NCBI GenBank assembly: GCA_036374435.1
Contig: DASUTU010000153.1
Span: forward strand, 8,772 to 72,771
Reading direction: 5' to 3'
DNA: 64,000 nt
Source of the DNA: CALGFI01 sp036374435
Lineage (GTDB): Bacteria > Actinomycetota > UBA4738 > HRBIN12
Shown here: one piece after another, positions 24,561 to 33,682 of the stretch
Layout: each line of letters starts with the position of its first letter
Numbering within the stretch: the first letter of the stretch is position 1
The notes under the pieces: model-generated
The model's database searches: none
What the model was told of the DNA's origin: nothing
The model's input: the letters and a program-made list of their open reading frames with translations, nothing else
Made by a program: the position numbers and the translations under genes

Positions 24561-25778
24561 ATGGACGTGACCATCCGGACCATCACGCAGGAGGAGCTCG
24601 TGCCGTTCCTCCAGGCGAACGACGCCGCCTTCAGCTCGGCGCCGTCCGAAGAGGACATCGAGCGCGCCCGCAAGCTGGTCGAGCTCGACCGCTGCTTCGT
24701 CGCGTTGGACGGGACCGACATGGTCGGCACCGCGGCCGTCTTCACGATGCCGATGACCATCCCGGGCGGCGAGCTCGACGTCGGCTACGTCACCGGCGTC
24801 GGGGTCAAGCCGACCCACCGGCGGCGCGGGATCAACACGGGGCTGATGCGGACGCAGCTCGAGCAGGCGCGGGAGCGAGGCGAGCCCGTGGACGTCCTGT
24901 ACGCCTCGGAGGGGGGCATCTACGGACGGTTCGGCTACGGCCTGGCGACGTTCGGGCTGGCCATGGAGGTCGACAGCGCCCGAGCGGCGTTCGTGCGTGG
25001 GTATCGACCGTCGGGTTCGATCCACCTGGCCGAGTGGGGAGACGCGCTGCCCCGGATCCTCGCCGTCCACCACGCCGTCCGTCCCCGGCGGCCGGGGATG
25101 GTCGCGCTCGACGAGGCTCGGCTCCAGGACACCCTGCACGAACACGGGTCGGAAAAGGAGCTGCCGCTGTTCGTGGCCCTCCATGAAGGCGACGACGGGA
25201 TGGACGGCTACGTGTTGTACCGGGTGCGCCACGAGTGGCCGGCCGGAATGCCGCAGTCGACGCTCATGGTGAAGGACCTCCAGGCGACGACGCCCGGCGC
25301 GAACGCGGACCTATGGCGATACGTGTTCGACGTGGACCTCACCGAGAAGGTCGGGGCCTGGAACCGGGCCGTGGACGACCCGCTGCTGCACCTGGTCGCC
25401 GAGCCGCGGCGGCTCCGCGCCACCGTGCGCGACAACCTGTGGCTGCGGCTGGTGGACGTCGCCGCCGCGCTCGCCGCTCGGCGGTACGCGTCGCCCGGCG
25501 AGGTCGTGCTCGAGGTCCAGGACCGGTTCTGCTCGTGGAACGACGGCCGGTACCTGCTGGAGGTCGCGCCCGACGGGACCGCCTCGGCCGGGCCGACGAA
25601 CCGCGAGCCGGATCTCGTGTGCCCGGTGAGCGAGCTCGGGGCCGCGTATCTCGGCGGCACCTCGTTCCGCCGGCTCCAGCGGGCCGGGTTGGTGGAGGAG
25701 CGCTCGGACGGCGCGCTGGCCCGGGCGGACGCGATGTTCACCTGGGACCCGGCCCCCTGGTCTCCCTACGTGTTCTGA
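24561..25778 (+). CDS. Eis-like multidomain GNAT acetyltransferase
   Basis: 405 residues, the usual Eis length. First GNAT domain with the acetyl-CoA loop VGVKPTHRRRGINTGLM, then YASEGGIYGRFGYGLAT, a second degenerate GNAT region (about 170-290), and a C-terminal SCP2-like domain (about 300-405) ending in WSPYVF; Eis enzymes end with a free C-terminal carboxylate that acts in catalysis, usually on an aromatic residue as here. Mycobacterial Eis acetylates aminoglycosides and peptides at several amines; the substrate here is unknown. Confidence 0.87.
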   Translation: MDVTIRTITQEELVPFLQANDAAFSSAPSEEDIERARKLVELDRCFVALDGTDMVGTAAVFTMPMTIPGGELDVGYVTGVGVKPTHRRRGINTGLMRTQLEQARERGEPVDVLYASEGGIYGRFGYGLATFGLAMEVDSARAAFVRGYRPSGSIHLAEWGDALPRILAVHHAVRPRRPGMVALDEARLQDTLHEHGSEKELPLFVALHEGDDGMDGYVLYRVRHEWPAGMPQSTLMVKDLQATTPGANADLWRYVFDVDLTEKVGAWNRAVDDPLLHLVAEPRRLRATVRDNLWLRLVDVAAALAARRYASPGEVVLEVQDRFCSWNDGRYLLEVAPDGTASAGPTNREPDLVCPVSELGAAYLGGTSFRRLQRAGLVEERSDGALARADAMFTWDPAPWSPYVF

Positions 25779-25785
25779 ACCCCCC

Positions 25786-26244
25786 TCACCGCGAGAGCCG
25801 GATCTCCTCGACCTCCACGGGCGCGTCGTCGCCGGCCCGGGTGATCACGACGCCTTCACACTCGGCGAGCTGTTCCACCTCTCGAGCGGTCAGGCCGAGC
25901 ACGGCGCGTTCGATCAGCGGGGTGTGGGAGATCGCGAGCCCGCTCCCGCCGTCCGGGACGGCATCGAGCAGCGCGGAGACCACGCCGGCCATGGCCAGCG
26001 GCGAGGCGTCGTTGTCCTTGCCGGCCAACCCCGGGACCACCGCGTGCGGCGGGAGCTGGCCCCCGGACCCCCGCAACATCCAGGCGACCGTCTCCGCGGC
26101 ACGCTGGGCCGGCGAGATGAAGACCACGTCGTAGCCGCCGTCGAGGTCGCGGCCGACGTCTTCGGCCCGCGCCCGCCCCGCCGCCGAGAGCCGGTCCGCG
26201 GCCGGGTCGCGCTGGGCGTGGCGGCGGATCTCGAGTCGCTTCAT
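25786..26244 (-). CDS. sixA: SixA-like phosphohistidine phosphatase
   Basis: 152 residues. N-terminal histidine phosphatase motif RRHAQRD (His9, in place of RHG), FISPAQRAAETVAWML and the second histidine in ISHTPLIERAV. SixA-type enzymes remove phosphate from phosphohistidine on signalling or PTS proteins. Start chosen at the ATG (26244) with gaggag upstream. It converges with the Eis-like gene and is divergent from the small lipoprotein gene. Confidence 0.85.
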   Translation of the reverse strand: MKRLEIRRHAQRDPAADRLSAAGRARAEDVGRDLDGGYDVVFISPAQRAAETVAWMLRGSGGQLPPHAVVPGLAGKDNDASPLAMAGVVSALLDAVPDGGSGLAISHTPLIERAVLGLTAREVEQLAECEGVVITRAGDDAPVEVEEIRLSR

Positions 26245-26274
26245 CCGCGTGGATCTCCTCGTCGGGGCGTCGTG

Positions 26275-26280
26275 TAGCAT
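26275..26280 (+). promoter_or_regulatory. -10 hexamer TAGCAT before a lipoprotein gene
   Basis: It overlaps a possible ATG (26279), so a transcript from here could not use that ATG; this favours the GTG at 26291 as the translation start. Confidence 0.35.
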
Positions 26281-26290
26281 GCCCGCGCCC

Positions 26291-26764
26291 GTGAAGCGTA
26301 CCCACGCCGTCGCCGTGTTCACCCTCGCCCTCGCCGTGTTGGCGGCGTCGTGCACCGGAGACGGCGACGACGACGGGAACACCGGCGCGACCGGGGCGAC
26401 GGCCGGGGCGACCGGCGCGACCGGGGGGGAGGGGCCGACCCCGGTCCAGTCCGGGTCGGACACGGCCGGCACCTACGAATACTCGAACGCCGGCCTCGTG
26501 GCCGTGCTCGAGCTGGACGGGGCCGCCGGGAGCCTCGAAGTGGACAACGGCACGGACCACGAGCTGCCCGACCCGGGCTTCTACGCCCGCCACGCGCTCA
26601 CCGGCGCCCGAACCGACGGCGTCGTGACCGACCCCGCCCCGATCCCACCCGGCGAGACCGGGACCTTCGAGATCGAGCTCGAGGGCCTCACGGTCGGGGA
26701 CATCGGCGTCCTGGGGCTGTTGTTCGGCGAGGAGGACTACGGCCTGCTCGTGCGAACGGCCTGA
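26291..26764 (+). CDS. small secreted lipoprotein, function unknown
   Basis: 157 residues from the GTG at 26291 (an ATG at 26279 would add four residues). Signal MKRTHAVAVFTLALAVLAASC with lipobox AASC. Then an acidic and Gly/Ala/Thr-rich linker (GDGDDDGNTGATGATAGATG), and a domain of about 100 residues rich in beta strands (GTFEIELEGLTVGDIGVLGL, LPDPGFYARHAL), which reads like a small cupredoxin- or immunoglobulin-like sandwich but lacks clear metal ligands. No family assigned. It converges with the cobalamin adenosyltransferase gene, 5 bp apart. Confidence 0.7.
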   Translation: MKRTHAVAVFTLALAVLAASCTGDGDDDGNTGATGATAGATGATGGEGPTPVQSGSDTAGTYEYSNAGLVAVLELDGAAGSLEVDNGTDHELPDPGFYARHALTGARTDGVVTDPAPIPPGETGTFEIELEGLTVGDIGVLGLLFGEEDYGLLVRTA

Positions 26765-26769
26765 AGCGC

Positions 26770-27318
26770 TCAGGCCCGGCTGGGGGGTTCGTCCTCGCCG
26801 GCCACGGCCCGGGCCAGGACGAACAGCAGGTCCGACAGCCGGTTCACGTAGTGGAGCACCGACTCGTTCACCTCGGCCCCGCCGTCGCGCAGGGCGACCA
26901 CGCGGCGTTCCGCCCGGCGCGCCACCGCCCGGGCCAGGTCGAGCGCGGCCGAGACCGGGTTGGCCCCCGGCACCACGAACACGCCGGGCAAGGGACGGGC
27001 CCCGACGAGGTCGTCGATCCAGGCCTCGAGCCCGGCCACCATGTCCGGCGCCGTGAGCGACACGCCGGCCTCCAGCCGGGCGCGTTCGGCCGGGTTCGTG
27101 GCCAGGTCGGCGCCGAGCACGAACAGCTCCCGCTGGAGCCCGAGGAGGTCCTCCGCGAGCTTCGGATCCTCGGTCCGGGCCCGGGCCACGCCGAGCGCCG
27201 CCACCACCTCGTCGAGCGTGCCGACGGCTTCGGCCACCGGGTCGGCTTTGGTGATCCGGCCCCCGTACAACAGCCCGGTCGATCCGTCGTCCCCGGTCCT
27301 CGTGTAGATGCGAGGCAT
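26770..27318 (-). CDS. pduO: PduO-type cob(I)alamin adenosyltransferase
   Basis: 182 residues. N-terminal ATP-binding signature IYTRTGDDGSTGLLYGGRI and C-terminal RRAERRVVAL...VNRLSDLLFVLAR arrangement, both typical of the trimeric PduO family. It transfers the adenosyl group of ATP to cob(I)alamin, giving coenzyme B12. The B12-dependent ribonucleotide reductase NrdJ encoded later in this window needs that cofactor. ATG with no RBS, 6 bp from a TATCCT box. Confidence 0.93.
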   Translation of the reverse strand: MPRIYTRTGDDGSTGLLYGGRITKADPVAEAVGTLDEVVAALGVARARTEDPKLAEDLLGLQRELFVLGADLATNPAERARLEAGVSLTAPDMVAGLEAWIDDLVGARPLPGVFVVPGANPVSAALDLARAVARRAERRVVALRDGGAEVNESVLHYVNRLSDLLFVLARAVAGEDEPPSRA

Positions 27319-27595
27319 CCGGCTAGGATAGCCGCAGGACCGCCCGCCCTCGGGCGGCACGAGTGACCCGGCAATCTCGAGGGGCTCGAGCATGACGACT
27401 GCCGCAAGGGACACACGTTCCACAGAATGCACCAGGAGCGCGTGCATCTCGCGTGGCCCTCAGGCCTCTCGTGATCCTTACCTATACTCGTGCAACGTGT
27501 GGCACATGTGATTCTTGTGAGGATGGAGGCTCGGGTGCTACGCTGACCGGCCCGGTCGGCCGGAGCCCTCGAGCTCATCGACGGAAGGAGGCAAC
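27319..27595. other. pduO-dapA divergent intergenic region
   Basis: About 277 bp without a supported gene. It holds the pduO -10 box, a TATACT hexamer (27483-27488) that may start the dapA transcript, a GTGC-N8-GCAC dyad just after it with a CACATGTG palindrome nearby (possible operator), and the dapA RBS (ggaaggagg, ending near 27591). No riboswitch recognised. Confidence 0.45.
27325..27330 (-). promoter_or_regulatory. -10 hexamer TATCCT, probable leaderless start of pduO
   Basis: On the minus strand TATCCT ends 6 bp before the pduO ATG; no RBS between. Confidence 0.5.
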
Positions 27596-28480
27596 ATGGC
27601 CGGGAGGTTCGGGGCGGTGGTCACCGCCATGGTCACGCCGTTCAGGGAGGACCATTCGCTGGACCTCGACGCCGCGAGCAGCCTCGCCGCGTACCTGCTC
27701 GAACACGGCACGGAGTCGATCGTCGTGGCCGGGTCCACCGGCGAGTCCCCCACGCTCACTCACAAGGAGAAGCTCGAGCTCTTCCGCGCCGTGATCGAGG
27801 TCGCCGGCGACGACGGCAAGGTGATCTGTGGCACCGGGACCTACAACACGGCCGAGACGATCGAGCTCTCGCGCGAGGCCGAGGGGCTGGGCGCGGACGG
27901 GCTGCTGCTGGTCACGCCCTACTACAACAAGCCGCCGCAGCGGGGCCTGCTCGAACACTTCCGTCGCGTGGCGGCGGTGGTGGACCTGCCGATCATCGCC
28001 TACAACATCCCCGGGCGGACCGCCACGCGGATCGAACACGCCACGCTCCTGGAGATGGCGGAGGTGCCGAACATCGTCGGCGTGAAGGACTCGACCGGCG
28101 ACTTCCAGGCGATCTCGCGTCTCATCAGCGAGGCGCCCCCCGAGTTCGAGGTCTACTCGGGCGACGACTGGGCGACCTTCGGTTACCTGTGCCTCGGCGC
28201 GGTGGGCATCGTGTCGGTCGCGGCGCACCTGGTCGGAGATCGGATCCGGCAGATGTGCGACCTGATCTTCTCCGGAGACATCCCGGCGGCCCGCAAGATC
28301 CACGAGGAGCTCACGCCGCTGTTCAACGCCCTGTTCATCACGAGCAACCCGATCCCGGTCAAGACGGCGCTCGAGATGGTGGGGCGCCCGGTCGGGCCGC
28401 CGCGCCTCCCGCTCGTCCCGGCCACCCGCGAGGAGCGGGAGCGGATCCGCCGGGCGCTGGCCGATGCCGCGCTCCTCTGA
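27596..28480 (+). CDS. dapA: 4-hydroxy-tetrahydrodipicolinate synthase
   Basis: 294 residues. TIM-barrel lyase with GSTGESPTLTHKEKLEL, YYNKPPQRGLLEHF, Tyr136 in IAYNIPGRT and the Schiff-base Lys164 in GVKDSTGDF. It condenses pyruvate with aspartate semialdehyde, the first committed step to diaminopimelate and lysine. Strong RBS ggaaggagg. The RNase J gene begins inside its last codons, so the two are probably co-transcribed. Confidence 0.96.
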   Translation: MAGRFGAVVTAMVTPFREDHSLDLDAASSLAAYLLEHGTESIVVAGSTGESPTLTHKEKLELFRAVIEVAGDDGKVICGTGTYNTAETIELSREAEGLGADGLLLVTPYYNKPPQRGLLEHFRRVAAVVDLPIIAYNIPGRTATRIEHATLLEMAEVPNIVGVKDSTGDFQAISRLISEAPPEFEVYSGDDWATFGYLCLGAVGIVSVAAHLVGDRIRQMCDLIFSGDIPAARKIHEELTPLFNALFITSNPIPVKTALEMVGRPVGPPRLPLVPATREERERIRRALADAALL

Positions 28481-30179
28481 GCCGGTCCTTCCCGCACCCC
28501 CCGAGACGCTCCGACGTCCGGACGGGCCCGCCAGGGTCGTCTTCCTCGGCGGCGTCGGCGAGGTCGGCCGCAACATGGCCTGCGTCGAGCTCGACGGGCG
28601 CCTGCTGATCCTCGACGCCGGCCTGTCGTTCCCGCACGCCGAGATGCCGGGCATCGACCTGGTGCTCCCGGACTTCGAATACGTCCGAGGGCGCCTGGGC
28701 GACGTGGAGGCGGTCGTCCTCACCCACGGACACGAAGATCACATCGGCGCGATCCCGTACCTGCTCCGCGAGCTGGCGCGGCCCGTTCCCGTGTACGGCA
28801 CGGCGTTCACGCTGGCCCTGCTGGAGGGCAAGCTCGAGGAGCACGGCGTTCGCGAACGGGCCGAGCCGCGGCGCGTGGTGCCCGGCGAGGCCGCCCGGGT
28901 GGGGCCGTTCTCGATGCGGTTCCTGCGCGTCACGCACTCGATCCCGGATGGCATGGCCGTGGTAATCGACACGCCGTTCGGCTCGATCCTGCACACGGGC
29001 GACTTCAAGATCGACCAGACCCCGCTGGACGGCCGGCCCACCGACCTGCACGGGCTGGCCGAGGAGGCGGGCCACGGGGTCCACCTGCTGCTGTCCGACT
29101 CGACGAACGCGGAGGAGGGCGGCTACACGACGAGCGAACGCAGCGTCGGTCCCGTGCTGCAGGAGATCATCTCGCGCGCGCCGCAACTCGTCGTGGTGGC
29201 GTGCTTCAGCAGCCACATCCACCGCATCCAGCAGGTGGTGAACGCCGCCCGGGCCGACGAGCGCGTCGTGGCCTTCCTCGGGCGCTCCATGCACCAGAGC
29301 GTCGAGGCAGCCCGGACGCTCGGCATCCTGCACGCCCCCGAGAGCGACGTCGTGCCGATCGAGGAGGTGGAACGCCTGGACCCCGCGCGGGTCGTCGTCA
29401 TCTGCACGGGGTCCCAGGGCGAGCCGCTGTCGGCGCTCAGCCTCATGGCGGCGCGCGAGCACAAGTGGGTGACGCTCCGCGAGGGCGACAGCGTGGTCCT
29501 TTCGAGCAGCCTGATCCCCGGCAACGAGCCCGCCATCCACCGGGTGGTGGACGGGTTGTACCGGACGGGCGCCGACGTGTTCCACCTGCCGACCTATCCG
29601 GTCCACGCGAGCGGGCACGCCGCCGCCGAGGAGCTGCGGCTCATGTTGTCGCTGGTCCGGCCGCGATGGTTCGTCCCGATCCACGGCGAGCGCCGCCACC
29701 TGGCGCATCACGCCAAGATCGCCACCGAGGTCGGCATCCCGCCCGACCACGTCCTGATCTGCGAGGACGGAGACGTCCTCGAGGTGGGGGAGAAGGTGGA
29801 GATCGTTGGGCGGGTTCCGGCCGGCATGACGTTCGTGGACGGGCTCGGCATCGGCGACGTCGGCGACGTGGTCCTGCGCGACCGCCGCAAGCTCTCCTCC
29901 GAGGGCGTGGTCGTGGTGGTCATCGCCGTCGACGCGCACCACGGACAGCTCGTGGCCGGCCCGGACATCGTCAACCGCGGGTTCGTGTTCGACGAGACCT
30001 CCGGCGACATCCTTGAAGCGGCCCGCGAACGCGTCATGCTCTCGTTGCGGGAGTCGGCCGAGGCCGAGGTGGTCGACCGGGGCGTGCTCGAGCAGAACGT
30101 CCGGCGCACGCTGAGCCGGTACTTCTACGAGCAGACCCAGCGCAAGCCGGTGATCCTGCCGGTCATCCTGGAGGTGTAG
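28464..30179 (+). CDS. rnj: ribonuclease J
   Basis: 571 residues. Metallo-beta-lactamase/beta-CASP fold: FLGGVGEVGRNMACVE, zinc motif LTHGHEDHIGAIPYLL, HTGDFKIDQTPLDG, SDSTNAEEGGYT, CFSSHIHRIQQV and the C-terminal HASGHAAAEEL and PIHGERRHL. RNase J is a 5' exonuclease and endonuclease in mRNA decay and rRNA processing. The gene overlaps dapA by 17 bases and ftsK by 1; the dapA-rnj pairing is common in actinomycetes. Confidence 0.95.
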   Translation: MPRSSEPVLPAPPETLRRPDGPARVVFLGGVGEVGRNMACVELDGRLLILDAGLSFPHAEMPGIDLVLPDFEYVRGRLGDVEAVVLTHGHEDHIGAIPYLLRELARPVPVYGTAFTLALLEGKLEEHGVRERAEPRRVVPGEAARVGPFSMRFLRVTHSIPDGMAVVIDTPFGSILHTGDFKIDQTPLDGRPTDLHGLAEEAGHGVHLLLSDSTNAEEGGYTTSERSVGPVLQEIISRAPQLVVVACFSSHIHRIQQVVNAARADERVVAFLGRSMHQSVEAARTLGILHAPESDVVPIEEVERLDPARVVVICTGSQGEPLSALSLMAAREHKWVTLREGDSVVLSSSLIPGNEPAIHRVVDGLYRTGADVFHLPTYPVHASGHAAAEELRLMLSLVRPRWFVPIHGERRHLAHHAKIATEVGIPPDHVLICEDGDVLEVGEKVEIVGRVPAGMTFVDGLGIGDVGDVVLRDRRKLSSEGVVVVVIAVDAHHGQLVAGPDIVNRGFVFDETSGDILEAARERVMLSLRESAEAEVVDRGVLEQNVRRTLSRYFYEQTQRKPVILPVILEV

Positions 30180-32374
30180 TGGGAACGAGGTCGAAGGGCC
30201 GCTCGGGCCGAACCCGAACGGGCCGCACGCCGGTGCGTCAACACGTCGCCCCGTGGGCGCGCGACGCGTTCGGGATCGGGCTCGTGGTGCTCGGGCTCCT
30301 GGCCGTGCTGGCGTTGTGGTTCGAGGCGGCCGGGCCCGTGGGCGGGGGCGTCGACTGGCTGCTGCGGGGCTCGATCGGGGTGGCGGCGACTAGCTTCCCC
30401 GTGATCGCCCTGTACTGGGGGGTCGTGCTCCTGCGAGGGCGTCCGGAGGAGGAGCGCGTCCGGATGTTCATCGGGTTCGCGCTGGCGCTCGTCGCGGCGT
30501 TGGCCCTGCTCTCTTTGTGGAACGGGAACCCCCGTCCGATCGCCGGCCACGCCAAGGTGAGCGAGGCCGCCGGCGTGGTGGGCGCGCTGGCGTCGTGGCC
30601 GCTCGGCAAGCTGATCTCCAAGACCGGGACGGCGATCGTGTGGTCCGGCGCCGTGGTCCTCGGCCTGCTCATCTTCACCGGGACCCCGCTCGCGTCGGTG
30701 TTCACCTGGGTGCGCGAACGCGTGGCCCGGAATGAAGAGGCCGAGGAAGAAGAGGACGAGGAGCCGCGTCCGGCCCGGCGTCCGCCTCGCGTGATCCACG
30801 CCGACGACGAGGCCGTGGTCGAGCTCCTCGACGAGCCGCCGCCGTCGGAGCCCCAACCCGAACCCGAGCCGATCGAGGTCCCCGAGCTGGTTCGGCCGCG
30901 TCCGGGGGGCGGGCGGTACGAGCTCCCCCCGCTGGACCTGCTGCGGATCTCACCTCCCTCTGCCGGGAGCACCCGGGACGAGGAACACACCACCGAGGCG
31001 TTGGAGCGCACGTTCCACACGTTCGGCGTGCCGGCCCACGTCGTGGCCTCGCACCGCGGCCCCACGGTGACGTTGTACGAGGTCGAGGTCGAGGCCGGGA
31101 CGAAGGTCAACAAGGTGCTCTCGCTCGCCGACGACATCGCCTACGCGCTCGCCACGCCCGACGTCCGCATCATCGCGCCGATCCCGGGCAAGTCCGCCAT
31201 CGGCGTGGAGGTGCCCAACAAGGTCCGTGACTTCGTCATGCTCGGGGACGTCCTGCGGTCTCGCACGGCGGCCGAGGACCGGCACCCGCTGGCCGTCGCG
31301 CTCGGCAAAGACGTGCACGGGCGGGCCCAGCTCGTGAACCTCACTGCGATGCCGCACCTGCTGATCGCCGGGGCGACCGGCGCCGGCAAGTCGAGCCTCA
31401 TCAACTCGTTCATCAGCTCGGTGTTGATGCGGGCCACGCCGGACCAGGTCAAGCTCGTCCTGGTGGACCCCAAACGGGTCGAGCTCACGCACTTCGCGGA
31501 CCTGCCGCACCTGCTGGTCCCGGTGATCGTGCACCCCAAACGCGCCGCCGAGGCGTTGTCGTGGGTGGTGCGGGAGATGGAGCAGCGGTACGAGGTGCTG
31601 GCCATGGTCGGCGTCCGCGACATCGACGGGTACCGCGCCGGCCTGGCGGAGGGGACGTTGCGGATCCCGCCGGGGCAGGAGGAGCGGGCCGTCGAGTTCC
31701 CCTACCTCCTGGTCGTGATCGACGAGCTCGCCGACCTCATGATGGTCGCTCCCCGCGACGTCGAGGACGCGATCTGTCGGATCGCGCAGATGGCGAGGGC
31801 GGTGGGCATTCACCTGGTGGTCGCCACGCAGCGGCCGAGCGTCGACGTCGTGACTGGGCTCATCAAGGCGAACATCCCCAGCCGGATCGCGCTGATGACC
31901 TCGAGCCAGGCCGACAGCCGGGTGATCCTCGACATGAACGGGGCCGAGAAGCTGGTGGGGCACGGCGACCTGCTGTTCGCCCCCTCGTCGGCCTCCAAGC
32001 CCACCCGGCTCCAGGCGGCGTGGGTCACCGAGAAGGAGGTCCAGCAGGTGGCGGAGTGGGTCCGGGCGCAGCGGGCCGCCGACTACGCCATAAGCGTGGA
32101 GGGTCTCGGCCGGCCACCGGTCGACGACGAAGGCGACGCGGGCCTGGGGGGCGACGACGAGCTGCTCGAGCAGGCCGCCGACCTGGTGATCCGCTCGCAG
32201 CTCGGCTCGACCAGCATGCTCCAGCGCAAGCTGAAGGTGGGCTTCGCCCGCGCCGGCCGGTTGATGGACCTGCTCGAGGAGCGCGGGCTGGTGGGGCCAT
32301 CGCAGGGATCGAAGGCCCGCGACGTGTTGATCACGCCGGAGGAGTGGGAGGAGTCCCGCTCGGCGTCGGCCTGA
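30179..32374 (+). CDS. ftsK: FtsK/SpoIIIE family DNA translocase
   Basis: 731 residues from a GTG overlapping the rnj stop. Four hydrophobic segments within the first about 175 residues, an acidic/proline linker (about 180-250), then the motor: Walker A GATGAGKSS (Lys404), Walker B YLLVVIDELADLMM, ATQRPSVDVVTGLIKANI and SRIALMTSSQADSRVILD. The last about 65 residues (LGSTSMLQRKLKVGFARAGR) form the winged-helix gamma domain that reads polar DNA sequences. It pumps chromosome DNA through the division septum. Confidence 0.95.
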   Translation: MGTRSKGRSGRTRTGRTPVRQHVAPWARDAFGIGLVVLGLLAVLALWFEAAGPVGGGVDWLLRGSIGVAATSFPVIALYWGVVLLRGRPEEERVRMFIGFALALVAALALLSLWNGNPRPIAGHAKVSEAAGVVGALASWPLGKLISKTGTAIVWSGAVVLGLLIFTGTPLASVFTWVRERVARNEEAEEEEDEEPRPARRPPRVIHADDEAVVELLDEPPPSEPQPEPEPIEVPELVRPRPGGGRYELPPLDLLRISPPSAGSTRDEEHTTEALERTFHTFGVPAHVVASHRGPTVTLYEVEVEAGTKVNKVLSLADDIAYALATPDVRIIAPIPGKSAIGVEVPNKVRDFVMLGDVLRSRTAAEDRHPLAVALGKDVHGRAQLVNLTAMPHLLIAGATGAGKSSLINSFISSVLMRATPDQVKLVLVDPKRVELTHFADLPHLLVPVIVHPKRAAEALSWVVREMEQRYEVLAMVGVRDIDGYRAGLAEGTLRIPPGQEERAVEFPYLLVVIDELADLMMVAPRDVEDAICRIAQMARAVGIHLVVATQRPSVDVVTGLIKANIPSRIALMTSSQADSRVILDMNGAEKLVGHGDLLFAPSSASKPTRLQAAWVTEKEVQQVAEWVRAQRAADYAISVEGLGRPPVDDEGDAGLGGDDELLEQAADLVIRSQLGSTSMLQRKLKVGFARAGRLMDLLEERGLVGPSQGSKARDVLITPEEWEESRSASA

Positions 32375-32375
32375 C

Positions 32376-32624
32376 CTACAAGGTCGAGAGCAGCTCGTTG
32401 AGCAGCAGGAGGGTCTCGGCCTGGACCTCGTCGTCCGCGGCGTAGGTGCCGCGCCAGACCTCTTCCTGCCAGTAGCGATGGATCGTCGCCGGCGTCCACC
32501 CGCGAAGCAGCGCGGAGCGGTGGCCGCGGGCGAACTCGCTGCCCTCCCACAGGGCCCACGGATGGACCAGGAACCCTCCCCGCTCGCCGTCGGCCGAGAG
32601 CCACAACGCCCCGACGGGCCTCAC
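32376..32624 (-). CDS. small hypothetical protein
   Basis: 82 residues from the GTG at 32624, overlapping the stop of another tiny gene (GTGA). Tryptophan-rich (VHPWALWEGSEFARGHRS, IHRYWQEEVWRGTYAADD), no signal or membrane segment. No family recognised. It converges with ftsK, one base apart. The coupled start and codon use support it as a real gene. Confidence 0.5.
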   Translation of the reverse strand: MRPVGALWLSADGERGGFLVHPWALWEGSEFARGHRSALLRGWTPATIHRYWQEEVWRGTYAADDEVQAETLLLLNELLSTL

Positions 32625-32755
32625 ACCCCATCGTCCTGTTTGCCCCGCATCAACAGGTACCGGACGCGTCCTTCGTCGGTCAGCTCCGGGGTGGTGGGAA
32701 GGCGGACGATCGAGAACGGAGACCTGGCCCCGATCTGGGTTCGTTCGGTGATCAT
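32621..32755 (-). CDS. very small hypothetical protein (44 aa)
   Basis: 44 residues (MITERTQIGARSPFSIVRLP and onward, ending in LLMRGKQDDGV). An RBS-like AGGGGG lies 9-10 bases before the ATG, and its stop overlaps the next GTG by four bases, the usual coupling pattern in this genome. Basic, no membrane segment, function unknown. It may be the first gene of a two-gene transcript. Confidence 0.4.
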   Translation of the reverse strand: MITERTQIGARSPFSIVRLPTTPELTDEGRVRYLLMRGKQDDGV

Positions 32756-32878
32756 GGCGTCGGTCCCCCTGAACCGATCCGTCCGGCAAGACGGTATCCC
32801 CTGACCCGTTCCATGGCATCGGCCGTGCGCCCTCAGACCTTGGGCGGCGGTCGTGGGCTCCCCACACGGTGAGAGTGC

Positions 32879-33616
32879 GTGTTTCTGCTCTCGGCTCGGG
32901 ATCCGAATCGGCCGTTGCAGCTACCAGCCGTGTTCGAAGACGACCCCTCCCACCGAACGTCGCCGTCCAAAGGACGAGGTGCGGTCGCGGATTCCTCCGT
33001 TGGAGCTGCGGAGCGCGAGCTCCATCAGCAGCAGGCGCTGGCCGACCTGGCGCTGGCCGAGCTGGCGCTGGCCGAGCTGGCGCTGGCGTTGGGGTCGGAC
33101 CGGCCCTTCGACGATCTCATCCAGCTCGTGACGGACCGGGCTCGCGAGGTCATCGGGGCGGACCTGGCGCTCACCAGCCGGATGGGCGGCGGGCCGGCCG
33201 GCACGGTCACGCGGATGTCCCTGTCGGCTCGGATGGCCGGATGTCGCGACCTCCCCGTCCCGCCGCACGAGGCGGGCCTGCCGGCGCTCGTCTGCGAGCG
33301 CAATCGATCCATGCGACTCACGCAGGCCGAGCTCCACCATCCTGTACCGCGTGGCGCAGGAGGCGCTGGCGACATCCGCAAACACGTCGCCGGCGCGTCG
33401 TTCGAGCTGATGCTCTCGGGGCGGGACGGCGGCCACCTGCTCGAGATCCGCGACGACGGCCCGGGGTTCGATGTGGACGCCGTGCACGCGGGCGGGTTCG
33501 ACCTCGGCCTGGCGTCGATGCGCGAACGCGCCGAGCTCGGCGGCGGCTGGTTCGTGGTCCACAGCGCACCCGGCGAGGGAACGTCGCTCCGGGTGTGGAT
33601 CCCAGATACGGCCTGA
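32879..33616 (+). pseudogene. decayed GAF / histidine kinase gene
   Basis: The open frame of 245 codons starts with a Gln/Ala/Leu repeat stretch and a GAF-like segment (LVTDRAREVIGADLALTSRM), then jumps straight to the ATPase part of a NarL-type histidine kinase (LEIRDDGPGFDVDAVHAGGF, LGLASMRERAELGGGW). The dimerisation/phosphoacceptor domain is missing. The lead-in to the ATPase domain (TILYRVAQEALA) is readable only in another frame (33336-33371), followed by IRKHV in the present frame, so there is a one-base frameshift near 33371 as well as an internal deletion. No partner response regulator is adjacent. Confidence 0.75.
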
Positions 33617-33682
33617 GCGGTCCACTCCGATCGTTTGGCTAGGATGGGGCGGATCACACGGCTCACATGAGGGGTTGCGCCG

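Noticed and set aside
33046..33095. Short tandem repeat coding Ala-Leu-Ala-Glu-Leu units
   Set aside because: It is a local repeat in the decayed kinase gene (probably a worn coiled coil), not a separate element.
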